A DNA stretch of 64,000 nucleotides from assembly GCA_965112735.1 (NCBI GenBank), contig OZ218959.1:3348001-3412000 (forward strand). Reading direction: 5' to 3'. The DNA is from Phaeosaccion multiseriatum. Its lineage: Eukaryota; Ochrophyta, other classes. A model generated the notes under the pieces. It saw only the letters and a list, made by a program, of their open reading frames with translations, was not told the origin of the DNA and made no database searches. Shown here piece after piece: positions 23,501 to 34,158 of the stretch. Each line of letters begins with the position of its first letter. Within the stretch, counting starts at the first letter, position 1. The position numbers and the translations under genes are program-made.

Positions 23501-24905
23501 CACTCGAGGACATGATGCAGACGCCCATGAACGTACTGCACCTCACGGGCAAGTTCCCCCTCAACGTGATGCACGACTGGATAGGAACCTGTCTACCCGA
23601 CGTGCCGGCAAGGGTGAGTGGCGTTGGAGTACAGCATAGAGTAGAGCAGAGTAGAGTCGATAGAGAGAGATTGGAGCAGAGCCCAGGATAGCCCCCCCCT
23701 CCCTCCTGCCCTCTTCGCTCACTCACGGGTCACGCTTTTTGCTGTTTGTTGACCGTTTGTGACCGTTGGTTGGCTGTGACCTTGGCTGTGACCTTGGCTG
23801 TGACCTTGGCTGTGACCTTGGCAGGCGCAAGAGGAGTCCATGACTTTGTACTTCCAAAACGTGTTCAGCAAGTCCATGCTGCGCTGCGAGTACCGCAAGG
23901 GAGAGGCCATCATCGCCTCCAACTCCGTCAGCACCATCGCCATCATGAAGGAGGTCATCGTCAATGAGGCCACGGTAAGCCCATGTCCATCAATGCCAAG
24001 CCATCATGCCACGCTTATCTGAGCTTCGGGCAACAACAAGTACCCGTACTTTTTGTGTAGCTCCGAAGCGTCTGATCCATCTTGTCTATCTATTCTACAC
24101 TCACACTCACCCTCCTCCCCCATGTACGAACACGTTCCGCCTCTCACGTAGAGTCGCCGCATCCAGCTGTCGGACCGCTTCGAGCTGAGCCCAGCAAGCC
24201 TGCCCTACTTCCTCGGCCTCGTGCAGCCCCTCCTGCAGGCCCAGGCCAACATCGCCAGGCAGATCCTTCTGCTCGATGCCATCAAGGAGATAGCAATGGC
24301 CGAGCAGCAGGGGCAGCAGGGGCAGCAGGGGCGGGAGGGGGCGGAGAGCATCCCTCCTTGGCTCTCCCCCGACTTGGCCGAGGCGCTGCAGAACGCAGAC
24401 GCCATCCGCGCGGCCTTCAAGGAGCGACCGAGGGCATTGGAGTACCTGTCAGGCCTTATTACGGACCTCTTCGTGGACTGGCACAAGTTCAACGGTGAGT
24501 GAATGAGTGAGTGAGTGAGTGAATGAGTGAGTGAATGAGTGAGTGAGTGAGTGAGTGAGTGAGTGAGCGAGTGAGTGAGTGAGTGAGTGAGTGAGTGAGT
24601 GAGTGAGTGAGTGAGTGAGCGAGTGAGTAAGTCCCGTACCCTGAGTCGTTTGGGTCTGTCATTATGTCTGCCTTGTCTTCCCTCCCGATGTGCGCATAAC
24701 TGCCACCTAATTACTCACTTCCTCACTTCCTCACTTCCTCGTATGCTTTCTCCATCCTTCCTCCCTTTCTCCCTTCCTTCCTTGCCTCCTTCGTCCCTCA
24801 GGCAACGACGTGCGGCAGCTGATTCCAGAGCTGCACCAGCTACTCTCCACTACCACCGACCCCCTGGACATAGAAGCGTTCTTCCTGGAGAGAAGGGCCT
24901 CGTAA
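19334..24905 (+). CDS. BBS7: BBS7, BBSome subunit of the ciliary cargo coat
   Basis: Seventeen exons: 19334-19369, 19434-19587, 19710-19783, 19851-19906, 20152-20245, 20421-20516, 20713-20821, 20919-21148, 21442-21588, 21937-22107, 22390-22509, 22626-22756, 22892-23024, 23278-23613, 23825-23974, 24152-24494, 24802-24905; 827 residues (human ~715). All junctions keep frame; intron 10 is GC-AG. The N-terminal beta-propeller has KIVVGDDEGVVRCFEV, FDLTGDGVQDVILGRDDG and YSGKVMSFTTEPL; a coiled coil follows, then LDLLDV, LATYRCQEDTTRL (GAE-like), LYFQNVFSKSMLRCEYRKGE (platform) and a helical C-terminus. The extra length is Gly/Ser-rich insertions. BBS7 joins the BBSome that carries membrane proteins along cilia with IFT trains. 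Its intact state implies a ciliated stage. The first exon encodes only 12 residues, so the start rests on MSMSLYRQDLCQ resembling the family N-terminus. Confidence 0.95.
20524..20566. repeat. (TA)n repeat in BBS7 intron 6
   Basis: An uninterrupted TA run begins 7 bases after the splice donor and is followed by CAGA tetranucleotide units. Confidence 0.95.
21149..21345 (+). repeat. Donor-anchored (GTCA)n repeat, BBS7 intron 8
   Basis: The intron opens with GTCAGTCAGTCAGTCA immediately at the exon edge and continues as imperfect GTCA, GTCC and TTCC units for nearly 200 bp. Confidence 0.9.
21620..21720 (+). repeat. 53-bp tandem duplication in BBS7 intron 9
   Basis: Two adjacent near-identical copies begin at 21620 and 21673 (both TGCTATCACGTATGCTGCTG...). 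The second copy diverges after CACCTTG. The duplication is intronic and does not change coding capacity. Confidence 0.9.
21780..21935 (+). repeat. (TGTC)n/(CTCT)n tract in BBS7 intron 9
   Basis: Imperfect tetranucleotide TGTC/TGCC units run to a CT/GT tract that ends at the GTGAAG acceptor at 21936. Confidence 0.85.
22118..22262 (+). repeat. (GAGG)n tract in BBS7 intron 10
   Basis: GGGA tetranucleotide repeats begin ~10 bases after the GC donor of intron 10 and run for ~140 bp, purine-only on the plus strand. Confidence 0.9.
22757..22806 (+). repeat. Donor-anchored (GGGA)n tract, BBS7 intron 12
   Basis: The intron starts GTAGGGGAGGGAGGGA and continues as GGGA units. Confidence 0.85.
23771..23824 (+). 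repeat. 12-bp minisatellite ending at a splice acceptor, BBS7 intron 14
   Basis: Four copies of TGGCTGTGACCT end in TTGGCAG, so the acceptor AG lies within the last degenerate unit. Confidence 0.9.
24495..24629 (+). repeat. Donor-anchored (GTGA)n repeat, BBS7 intron 16
   Basis: About 135 bp of GTGA units, with a few GAATGA and GAGC variants, start exactly at the donor GT of the intron. Every unit recreates a GTGAGT consensus donor. Confidence 0.95.
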
Positions 24906-24949
24906 TTCATACAATATGCACATACATAATATGGCCATGGATGGATTCT

Positions 24950-25510
24950 CTTATGACACTATATAGACCATGCGTCACCCCAGCAACTCCTCCTCTGCTG
25001 CCTCTGCTGCACCGACCAACTATCGTACAACCAACTACCGTACATCGGCCCTCGCCACGAGGGAGGCCACCTCCTGCAGCACGACAGCGCTGAGGTCCCT
25101 CTGAGACAACTTCAGCCACCCCTTCCTCGCCAAAGACAAGGTCCATGCCCCGCATCAGGTCCAACGCGCTTCGTGACGCAAAGAGCTCCTGTGTGTCCAT
25201 GACCTTCGTTCACTAGTCGTGCTCTTGTCAGAGCCTTTGCCAGTGAGGCCCCTCCTGAGAGCAGCTCCAGCGCCGCCCCGCTGTGGCCCAGGAGTGCCGC
25301 ACAAGTCAAGGGCGGTGCACACTCTCCAGCGCTGCCAAAGCCCTCCTGTCGGAATTCGCTCCCTCAGACAAGAACGCGGCCACCACGGCTTTATGGCTAT
25401 GGCCTGAAAAAGCAGCGAGATGCAAGGGTGCACGTCCGCGCAAGTCGGCTCCGCGTACGTACGCAAGAAGTGCCACTGCGCTCGTCTCGTCCTGTTTATA
25501 TATATATATA
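24950..25510 (-). pseudogene. Frameshifted ankyrin-repeat remnant
   Basis: On the minus strand, translation near 25495-25320 contains a good ankyrin repeat (DLRGRAPLHLAAFSGH, then VVAAFLSEGA). The next repeat-like segment, LTCAALLGHSGAALELLSGG, follows immediately but in another frame after an in-frame stop, and a third segment with SALDLMRGMDLV lies in the remaining frame. The frame changes cannot be removed by introns of normal length. It lies within the 645-bp gap between the convergent BBS7 and ABC1 kinase genes. I read it as a decayed ankyrin gene or 3' exon; small assembly indels are the alternative. The rest of the gap should be 3' UTR. Confidence 0.4.
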
Positions 25511-25550
25511 TAACTGTCTCTTCCTTTTGCCTCGTCTCTCTCGTCTCTAT

Positions 25551-28500
25551 TTATACGGGCCCGTTCCGCCGGTCTGCGTAAGTCCCACTCGGCAGCTTGA
25601 CCCGCGAGTCGTCCAGAGGGTTGAGGTCCGGGGCGAGGATGCGGGTGTAACGGTCGAAGTACAGCGCCTGGAGGGGGCGAGCCAGGGCGGAGGGGCAGCT
25701 CGTATGAGAGGGGGAGGGGGAAAGGGGGAGGGGGAAGGGAGCTAGCCATATCACTAACCCAGGCAGGCCATGCCTCCCCTAAGACCCATCAGCACCCGCC
25801 AAAATCAACATCCATCAATAGAAGACCGAGACCGACTGACCGACTGACCGACTGACCGACTGACCGACCGACCGACCGACCGACCTGTTTGATGAGTAGT
25901 CCAAACTCCCTGGGCAGCTTGAGGCCATTCTGCTCTGCCGTCCCCACGATATCCAGCAGCAGCCTCGTGATCTCCTCCTGGTCGAAGCTCACTTGAGCTC
26001 CGACGGTGGCCGCCCCTGTCTCGGGGTCCACCTCAGACGCCACCTGCACCTCGGGCTGTGGCGGGGGGGGGGGGGCAGGGGGGGAGGGGGTGCATTCAGT
26101 CGCTTCGCAATTTGTATATATATATATAATATATATATATATTGGTTTCAAAGGGGACACGCGGGGCGAGGGTTAGGCTCCGGGCAGTGCATCAGGTGGG
26201 TGAGCAGGGAGAGGGAGGAGAGAGAGAGTGAGAGAGAAAACATAGAGGGAGAGGGAGAGGGGGAGAGAGGGAGATAGAGGGAGACAGAGATAGGAGGGGG
26301 TGGGAGGAAGGGAGAGGGAGGGTGGGACAAGAGCCGAATGCTCGGGGCCGTGCATCAGGTAGGTGGGGGAGACAGAGAGGGACCAAACCCCTCACATCCA
26401 CACTTTTCTCCCCAACCCAGGCAACGGTCGTTTGTCCATACGCACACACGCACGTACGCATCACTTACGTCGATTTTCTTGAGCTTAATGAACACGCGCT
26501 CGATGTCGCGGGAGAACTGCGAGATATTCACCTCCCTACACACAGCAAGCAGCACAGCAAACAGCACGGCATTGCAACAGGTAGGCACGGCACGGTAAGA
26601 GCTTGTGTCCCACTCACGACCCAGGGAGGGAAGGAGGGAAGGAGGGGGTTGGCACATCACGCACTGCTCTCATGCTCTCTGCCACGCGTACCCGTCTGTG
26701 GCGCCCATCTGCACGAGGGACTCCGCCATAGCCGTGAAGTCCTCCGTCACGAGCCCGTCCGCCAGGCCCTTGATGGCTCCCCACACGCGCTGCGGGGGCG
26801 AGGAGGAGGGAGAGGGGGGGGTGTTGGGTGTGGTTGGGGCTTTCTTCTTTCTTTCTTTTTTTTCTGGCCAATGACACACAAAAAGACGGACGTTTCGTGC
26901 TCCAGCCAAGCAAGTAACGTACGTACGTACGTATGTATGTACGTACCTTGGGGATTCTGCCGACGATGCCAAAGTCAATGAAGCCCACCCTCCCGTCCTT
27001 GAGCACGAGCAGGTTGCCAGCATGCACGTCTGCGTGGAAGGTGTCTGCCATCATGACGCTCAAACTCCACGTGTTGAGCGCTGTGATGAGAGTGGCCTCA
27101 GGGTCGGGCGAGTAGCGCCGAATGCCGTCCAAGTCCACAAGAGGCACGCCCTCCAGGAAGTCCATGACCAGCAACTGGAGAGAGGGGGGGGGCGGGGGGT
27201 AGTTGGTGGGAAGGCTGGCCGACACAACGAGACAACACCCACACACCCACAAAGCATGTGCTTGTTCAGAGGGGCCACCGCCGACGCACCTTCTTTGTGG
27301 ACACATGCGGGTATGTGGCGGGGGCAGTGGCATCCGATATGCCCGCAGTACGCAGGAAGCTCCTGAACTGCTCGATGTTACCCGCCTCTTTGGTAAAGTC
27401 GAGCTCGTCGAGCATACTGTCGCGAATGTCGCCCACAATGGCACTGAAGGAGGTCCTGGCTAGCTCCGGCCTCAGCAGCTCCAGCACTCGACTAGCGATG
27501 TAGATGAAGCCTAGATCTGCGGCCAGCACGCCGTCCACTCCTGGCTTTTGCACCTTGATCACCACCTCTTCGCCCGTGCGCAGCTTTGCACGGTGCACCT
27601 GTCATCCGTTTGTGTCAACGGAGGCGCAGTCGGGCAACGAACAAACGAAAGGCTCAGCACCACTTCAGAGACTCCATCCGCGGCCTTGCTCGACGCCCTC
27701 ACATCCAGAGAGCTGCTGCTGCTGAGCATGCCCTACATGCCCTACCCACCTGTGCCACTGATGCCGACGCAAGGGGAGTCTTTTCAATGGACTCAAACTG
27801 CGCTGCCACGGCCGCTGCTCCGCCCAGCTGCGCATGAAAAGAGAAGCGGGTAGGAGAGTGAGCATACAGATGTGCTCTAGCGAGGAAGACAGGAAAGGGA
27901 CCCCGAAAGACTGTGGGCGCGACAAAGCTGATGTTTACCTCTTTCTTGATGATCTTGTCCACCTCGCTAAAGGGGATGGGCGGCGTCTGGTCCAGGCACT
28001 TCTGGAACTCCATCACGTAGTCCGGGGGGAACAGCGTGGGGCTGCTGGCGATGAACTGCCCCAGCTTGATGTACGTGGCTCCCATGCGCTCAAAGAAAAT
28101 ACGGATAACCTGGGCGGCAAGCGGCAGAGAGAGAGAGAGACAGACAGACACGCAAGACATGTTACTTCAACAAGACTTGCCCGATCTACAAAGGGATACC
28201 ACAACCCCCCACACACACCTTGGCTGTCTGTGATGCGTTGAACAGCTCGCTGCTCCTGTTGCCCCCCCCTACGCTCCCTAACCTTGCCCTGCGAAGGTCT
28301 CTGATCACATCCCTGGTGGTGAGCAGAACGGCGTTGCTGGCCTGCACAGTGCGCCGGAGACCGGTAGTAGGTCCAGCGGACCTGAAGATGTGCACATTTG
28401 GGGGGTCAGGCTCGACATGCCGCGGCTTCGGCAGAAGGCTGCCTACACCTACCGCAAGATCCCCCCTCGCACACACTCACCTCGCCATTTCAAGAACTTC

Positions 28501-29121
28501 TCTGAACAGAGTTTGGAGCTCCTGTGCAACTTCCCGTGGGGGCCTCTCCAGCAGGCCCTTGCGACGAGGCTGGAAAGTGGTGTAGCTGCCATCGTTTTCG
28601 GTGCTACTGCTGCTGCTGCTGCTGCTGCTACTACTACTACTGCTGCTCCCGGCGCTTCTCGTGCGGCGGTTCTCGTCCACCCCAGGCCCGCTCACCACCT
28701 CTGCTTCCAATACCCTACCCCCTCCATCTTGGCCTGGAGCGAGAGAACGCACGGGCAGGAGAAGGAGAGGAGAGACGTGTGAGGGAGGCAGAACATCGTT
28801 GAAGGGAAAACCGCCTGCGTCTTCTCGTTTACCTGCCGCCGACGCAGCTGCCTGCAGGCTCGAGCTTTGTCTCCCCAGCAGGCCTACTCTCTTTCCCCCG
28901 TCCGCAGAGCTTCCCGTGAGTCTGCTACATCTCCTTGGCCGCCGCGCGCTCCCACTGCGGCTGGCACTCGTGCAAACCCCTTCTCCCGCGAACCTCCGTG
29001 GTGACGCGAAAGACGCAGAGGGTTGAGGCGGAAGAGTATTCAGAGAGTGAAAGGAGAGTACGACGCTGGAATTGAGGAGACCCAGGACACATGCCAGAGA
29101 GGACGGGCGTAGAAGCGTCAT
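25551..29121 (-). CDS. Plastid ABC1 atypical kinase (ABC1K/UbiB family)
   Basis: Ten exons: 29121-28481, 28381-28219, 28109-27939, 27827-27750, 27598-27290, 27174-26947, 26789-26692, 26535-26469, 26055-25885, 25667-25551; 680 residues. The N-terminus is a signal peptide ending LNSSVVLSF, with Phe at the cleavage site, then a long Ser/Arg-rich transit region including poly-Ser. The kinase motifs are those of the family: [12 protein letters not shown] (KxGQ), [13 protein letters not shown] (in place of PLAAASIGQVHRA), VVIKVQ with the catalytic Lys, [27 protein letters not shown] and GFIDFG. Family members regulate prenylquinone and tocopherol metabolism in plastoglobules or mitochondria; the presequence favours the plastid. 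Introns after exons 6 and 9 begin with GTAC and GTCG repeats. Confidence 0.93.
25830..25884 (-). repeat. Donor-anchored (GTCG/GTCA)n repeat, ABC1 kinase intron 9
   Basis: Read on the coding strand, the intron starts GTCGGTCGGTCGGTCGGTCA and continues in 4-bp units for ~55 bp. Confidence 0.9.
26915..26946 (-). repeat. Donor-anchored (GTAC)n repeat, ABC1 kinase intron 6
   Basis: On the coding strand the intron opens GTACGTACATACATACGTAC, 4-bp units in register with the donor GT. Confidence 0.9.
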
Positions 29122-29764
29122 CCCTTGTTCGAGCGAACGAGCTCGATTGAGTCAGCGGCTCTGTGAATCTTGGAGAACCAACATGCGCAAATGTAGTTTC
29201 ATTTTCAGTTTATGAGTCTTTCGTCTTTCGTCTTTCGCACCGTGTGCGTGGGTGTGTGGGTGCGAGTGGCAGAGCGACTGTGTCCTGCTGCGGAAGCCTG
29301 AGGCGTCAAGTGAAGGTGCCAGGTGCTCTTGCGGGCTCTGCATACCATGGGCCACGGGGAAGAGGCCTGGAGTCGTTTCGCTTGGCCATGAGCGGCTCCC
29401 TCATCCTCGCGCCTGGCTACTTGGCTCCGGCGGGGCGGTACCGCAGTGCGACTTGCGAGGCGGGGAGATAATGATCCCAGCTGATGAGGTGATGAGGAGG
29501 GGCAGTAAGTAGCGTGCCGCCACTCATTTGCCTGTGCACTCTCCTTCCTCGCCGTTCTTTGCGGTCCCCCAACGCGTTAGCCAGCCGACGCCGTTTGGTG
29601 AGCAGCGAGGGAGGAGAGATCCTCGTGTTGCTCCAGTTCATCAGTGGGAGCACTCGAGGCGCTGGCCACCGCGGAGAAGATGGGCCTACCGCTGTGGTCA
29701 TGCGGCTTGCAGAGGAGCGGGGGTCCTGACATATCCTGCCGAATCCATCAAGAGGACTGACTTC
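29122..29764. promoter_or_regulatory. Intergenic region upstream of ABC1 kinase
   Basis: 643 bp between the ABC1 kinase start (29121, minus) and the stop of the next minus-strand gene (29765). The plus strand holds two short open stretches (e.g. translation with GGEIMIPADEVMRRGS near 29450-29506 followed by a GTAAGT), but no ATG-initiated frame or family match supports a gene. It must include the ABC1 kinase promoter. Confidence 0.4.
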
Positions 29765-30761
29765 TCACGTCCGAATGGGCGATGTTCCCGGTTTTGAGGC
29801 CTTGCTGTTCCTCCCCATGCGGGGCAAAAGGCTCTCTCCTTCTCCGCCATGGGCGCTGTTCACGGGCGTCCAAATGTTCTTGTCTTTCTTCCACTTTTCA
29901 TACGGAGTGAGTCGAAGGGCTGCGTCGCTCCTCGCCGCGCTCCCGCCGCCCCCGTTCGCCTCTTGGGACGAGCTGTACGAGTTCTGCACTGACACCACGA
30001 GGCGCAGCTCCTCCAGCTGGCCCTCGTACGCGTCCTTGTCTAGTCGACGAGCTTCCATCAAGTCATGCACCTGGCTCTTGAGGTCTCGCAGCTCGACCTT
30101 GAGAGTCTTGAGGTGCTGCTCGGCGTCCTTCTCCTTCCTGTGCGACAGCTTGGCCTCCGAGATGGCCCTGTCCGTCTCTCGTCTCATGAGCGCCATGGTG
30201 CGCTCGTCCTCCGCCCGCACCATCATGGCCGTCTGCAGCTTGTTGGCGCTGTCCACCAGCTCGGACTTGACCTCGTCGCACTTTGAGGTAGAGTCAAGGG
30301 TCAAGGCACGCATCATTTCCTTAGGAGCGACAGAAAGAAAAAAACTACCAGAAAAATACACCAAATTGGGGACCGGGACAGCCTCTGTTGCCTACCTTTC
30401 GTCCTGCTTCCTCGTGCTCGTATGCCTTGGCATCCACACTCGTCCCTCTCTCTTACTCCTCTCTCCCCCTTCTCCCTTCACTCCTTCTCCTCCAACCCAC
30501 TACTCCCCCTACGGGATTAGCCAGACTCAGCTTCAAGGGTTAGGGTTTGGAGTGCTTTACGGACGTGAACTTTTCCCCGCTTCCTACTTGCCTAATATGT
30601 AACTTGACCCAAAAAAACACACCAACCTTGGCCATGAGGGAGCGCTCCCTCTCCCAGCTGTCCTCCAGACGCTGCTTGAGCATACCGAACTCCGCCTTGA
30701 AGTTCTTCCATCTGCGGTGGCCCTCCGTCAGGGCCAAGTCGGGGTTCTCTAGGCCCTTCAT
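29765..30761 (-). CDS. Short coiled-coil protein of unknown function
   Basis: Exons 30761-30627 and 30319-29765; 229 residues from the first in-frame ATG. Nearly all of residues 1-150 is predicted coiled coil by eye, with heptads rich in Leu, Lys and Glu (e.g. HLKTLKVELRDLKSQVHDL). The C-terminal ~60 residues are Ser/Gly/Pro-rich and probably disordered. The N-terminus is unsure, because no acceptor precedes the first exon and a longer form could exist. I do not recognise a family; structural or axonemal scaffold proteins often look like this, but nothing here proves that. It is divergent from the myotubularin gene and tandem with the ABC1 kinase gene. Confidence 0.5.
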
Positions 30762-31115
30762 GTCATGGCGAATGGAAGCCCAGAGCAAAAAAATGGAAGG
30801 GGGTGAAAGGAAAAATGAAAAATGAAACGGGCTCCTTTAACAATCCACCTCAACCTACTTCATCCCTATCTTGATCTTACTTTCTTCCTCCTTTTCGATA
30901 TCTTCCTCTCCCCCACCATCCATCTTAGCGACCATCATCCTTAACCTATTTTCACCCTTCCGAGGAAACAGGGGTGGGTGTGGAGGGAGAGAATGGAGAA
31001 GAAGCTGGCGAGTATTGGCGACGAGAGAAAGGCGAGGCTGATGGCAGAAAAGGTGCCTTCCTCCTCCCTTCCGTCATTGGAACAGCACTGATTTGGGGGC
31101 GGGAGGAGGGGGGAG
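30762..31115. promoter_or_regulatory. Divergent intergenic region, coiled-coil / myotubularin
   Basis: 354 bp between divergent starts. Pyrimidine-rich near 30840-30950, then purine-rich near 30960-31110 on the plus strand. No recognised motif. Confidence 0.4.
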
Positions 31116-34100
31116 GTGATGAAAAGTAGGAGTGCAGAGGCTGGGATGGGCACGCCCGGTAAAGCCGCCTCCACGATGGTGAGGAGTACCAGCCCCTTGA
31201 GCCCGCCTTCGTCACCCACCCGCAGAAGCGATTCTGCGGTGGGGGGCAGGTGGATGCAGGACAAGGAGAGCGACGTTTGCCTGCTCTGCCACCTGAAGTT
31301 CAACTTCACCAATCGGCGTCACCACTGCCGCCGCTGTGAGAGATTGGTTTGCAGCGCGTGTAGTGGGCAGACTTTCATGCTCCACCGGGGCGAAGGGGCT
31401 GTGGAGAAGCGGGTCTGTGACGAGTGCTACGTCCGTCTACTAGAGTTGTCGAAGGAGGTGGAGCTGGGGTTCGGTCTCCCGGAGACGCTGGACCCCTTAC
31501 GTCAGAGCCCGATCCGCGTGACCATTATAAAGGCCAAGGAGCTCGGAGAGCGGACCGCGGAGGGTGGGGGGGGGGCTGCAGCCGCCGCGTCAGCAGCATC
31601 AGCATCAGCAGCATCAGCAGCAGCAGCAGCAGCAGCAGCAGCATCATCATCAGCAGTAGCAGCAAGAGGGAGTGGAGAACTCAGTAGGTCCTGCCCTCCG
31701 AAACTCCCCGATTTCCAGCAGGCAGCAGTAGACTCTCCGCCCTCGACACATTCGTTTGACTCTTCCTTCTCGGCCGCTACGCCTGGCTCTTCCTACTCGG
31801 CTGTCAGGCTAGGATCTTTCGCCCGCGCTCGCGCTCCATACTGCCGACTGTCAGTGGCGACCAAGCAAGTCGGCAAGACGAGGAGCGTGGCAGGCAGTGC
31901 GAATGCCCCTTTGTGGGTGTGGGATGAGATGTATGGCTTCCGTGTGTCGTCCACATCTAGGTCGGCAGACTACCTTATAGTGGAGGTGTTCGACAGGGCT
32001 CGGTCCAAAATGACGGGCGATGACTTGCTTGGCTCCTTTCGAGTGCCGCTCTTTGCGGTGCCGCCCTTTAGCACGAGCAAAGAGTGGTACGACCTGGGCC
32101 GCTCTGGGGGAAGTGTGCTGGTAAAGGTGGAGAGGGGTAAGGGAGCCATGTCCGTTCGGCCCGCTTACAAGCTCCAACTTCCCTTTGCGCGACCCAACAC
32201 CGTGATGCTCCAGCAGCCGGGCAGGCCAATGCAGTCCACCGAAGCGTTCTGCAAGAACCCCCGGCTTGACGCGTTTTACCCACCCGGGTCGGCCATGTTC
32301 AAGCGCTTGTTTCTGCGATTTGGGGAGGGGGCCGGAGAGTACCTACCCCGGGGGGAGGAGGTGCTTGACGGTTTCGCCAATACGCGGCTGCACAGAGGGA
32401 CGCCGGCCAAGGGGGACGACTCCAGTGGTGGTGGGGCTGGCGACTTGGAGAGGGAAGAGGAGGAGGAGGAGTGGGGCTCGCTCGTGCTCACCACACACAG
32501 GCTACTCTTCATCCAAGAGGGCAGCGGCAGGAGTGTGGAAGAGGTCAAGTGCGATCAAGTGCCTCTGTCGCTCATCAAGGCGAGCCGCGTTAAGCGCCGC
32601 TGGAAGGAGCACCTTGCCGCCATCCATATACGCTGCAAAGACAACCAGGTGCTCTCCTTCCACATCACCAGCCAGGGCAAGAGTATGGAGACCGACCTGC
32701 TGTCCCTTCAGGCCCTTCGTCAGCTTGAGGAGGAGCTTGTTTGGCTGATTAAAGAGGACCACTTCGCCTTCCACTCCGCGCACCCTTTCGCTGGCCTGCC
32801 CCCCGGCGGACAGTCTGTGCCGCCGCCACCCCTTGTCCTTGCCACGGAGTACGAGCGCCAGGGCATCCCGCAGAGCGCCGGGTGGCGACAGTCGAGCGTC
32901 AACATGGCCCACGACCTGTGCACGAGCTATCCTGGTTTGCTGGTGGTGCCTGCCTGCGTCAGCGATGGCGACCTCCTTCGCGCAGCCAAGAGACGGAGCA
33001 GGAGCCGCTTGCCGGCGCTCACGTGGCTCCACCCGACCACCAAAGCTGCACTGTGCCGCTCTTCGCAACCCTTGACGGGGCTGACTAACGCGGCCTGCCC
33101 TGAGGACGAGGCCCTGCTGGTCGCCGTGCGCGAGACGTCAACATTCGGCACGGGTGCCGGCGGTGCGGGCCTCTCTCCTCCTGTATTGCGCATCGTGGAC
33201 GCGCGTTCCGTCATCAACGCAAAGGGCAACGCTCTCCTTGGCAAGGGGCATGAGGTGGTGTCGAGGCTGGCACACACTGAGATCTCCTTCATGAAGATTG
33301 AGAACATTCACGCCATGAGGAACAGTTTTGCCGCCTTGGCCGTGGCTTGTGCATCTGACGACGAGCTGTGGTTCTCCTCCCTGCACGACTCGCGATGGCT
33401 GCACCACATTGCTGCGCTCATGAAGGGGGCAGTCGCTGTGGCCAGGCATCTTGACGCAGGAGACCCCGTGCTCGTGCATTGCAGCGACGGTTGGGACCGG
33501 ACGAGTCAGCTCACCGCGGGGGCGCAGCTCCTCTTGGACCCGTACTTTCGCACCCTCCGGGGCTTCCAGACCCTCATAGAGAAGGACTGGTGTGCGTTTG
33601 GCCACCAATTCGCCACTCGGACAGGGAGCGGCGGCAACGAAGGGCATGAGGTCTCCCCGGTGTGGGTTCAGTTCCTCGACATGGTGTTTCAGCTCATCAG
33701 TCAGTTCCCCTTGGCCTTCGAGTTCAACGAGGCGCTGCTGCTCTTTCTGCTGCGAGCGGGCTATAGTCGTTGGTTCAGCACCTTCCTCTTTAACTCCGAG
33801 AGGGAGCGTTCGGCAGTTCTTTCTCAGTGCACACCAGAGGCCACGGTGACGGTCTGGCAGCACGTGCACCACAGCAGGGAGCTGTACCTCAACCCCATTT
33901 ACGACTCCTCCCAGGGCTCTCAGAGTTGCGGTAGGGGAGGGGGGGCACGGCGGCGGCTGAGTCCCTCATGCAGCGTCAGGTTGTTGAGCGTGTGGCACCA
34001 GGCCTACGGGGGGGGGCACTCCCAGGGGGAGTCGAGTAAGGAGGATGTCCTGCTGCGCAAGGTGCAGAGCCTACAGGCCATAATTACTGCTCAACAGAGA

Positions 34101-34118
34101 GCGGCGGACCGAGCGTGT

Positions 34119-34158
<40 letters not shown>

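Noticed and set aside
29252-29729. Two plus-strand frames upstream of ABC1 kinase
   Set aside because: First lacks an ATG, second has no family match and no convincing splice link; kept only as intergenic.
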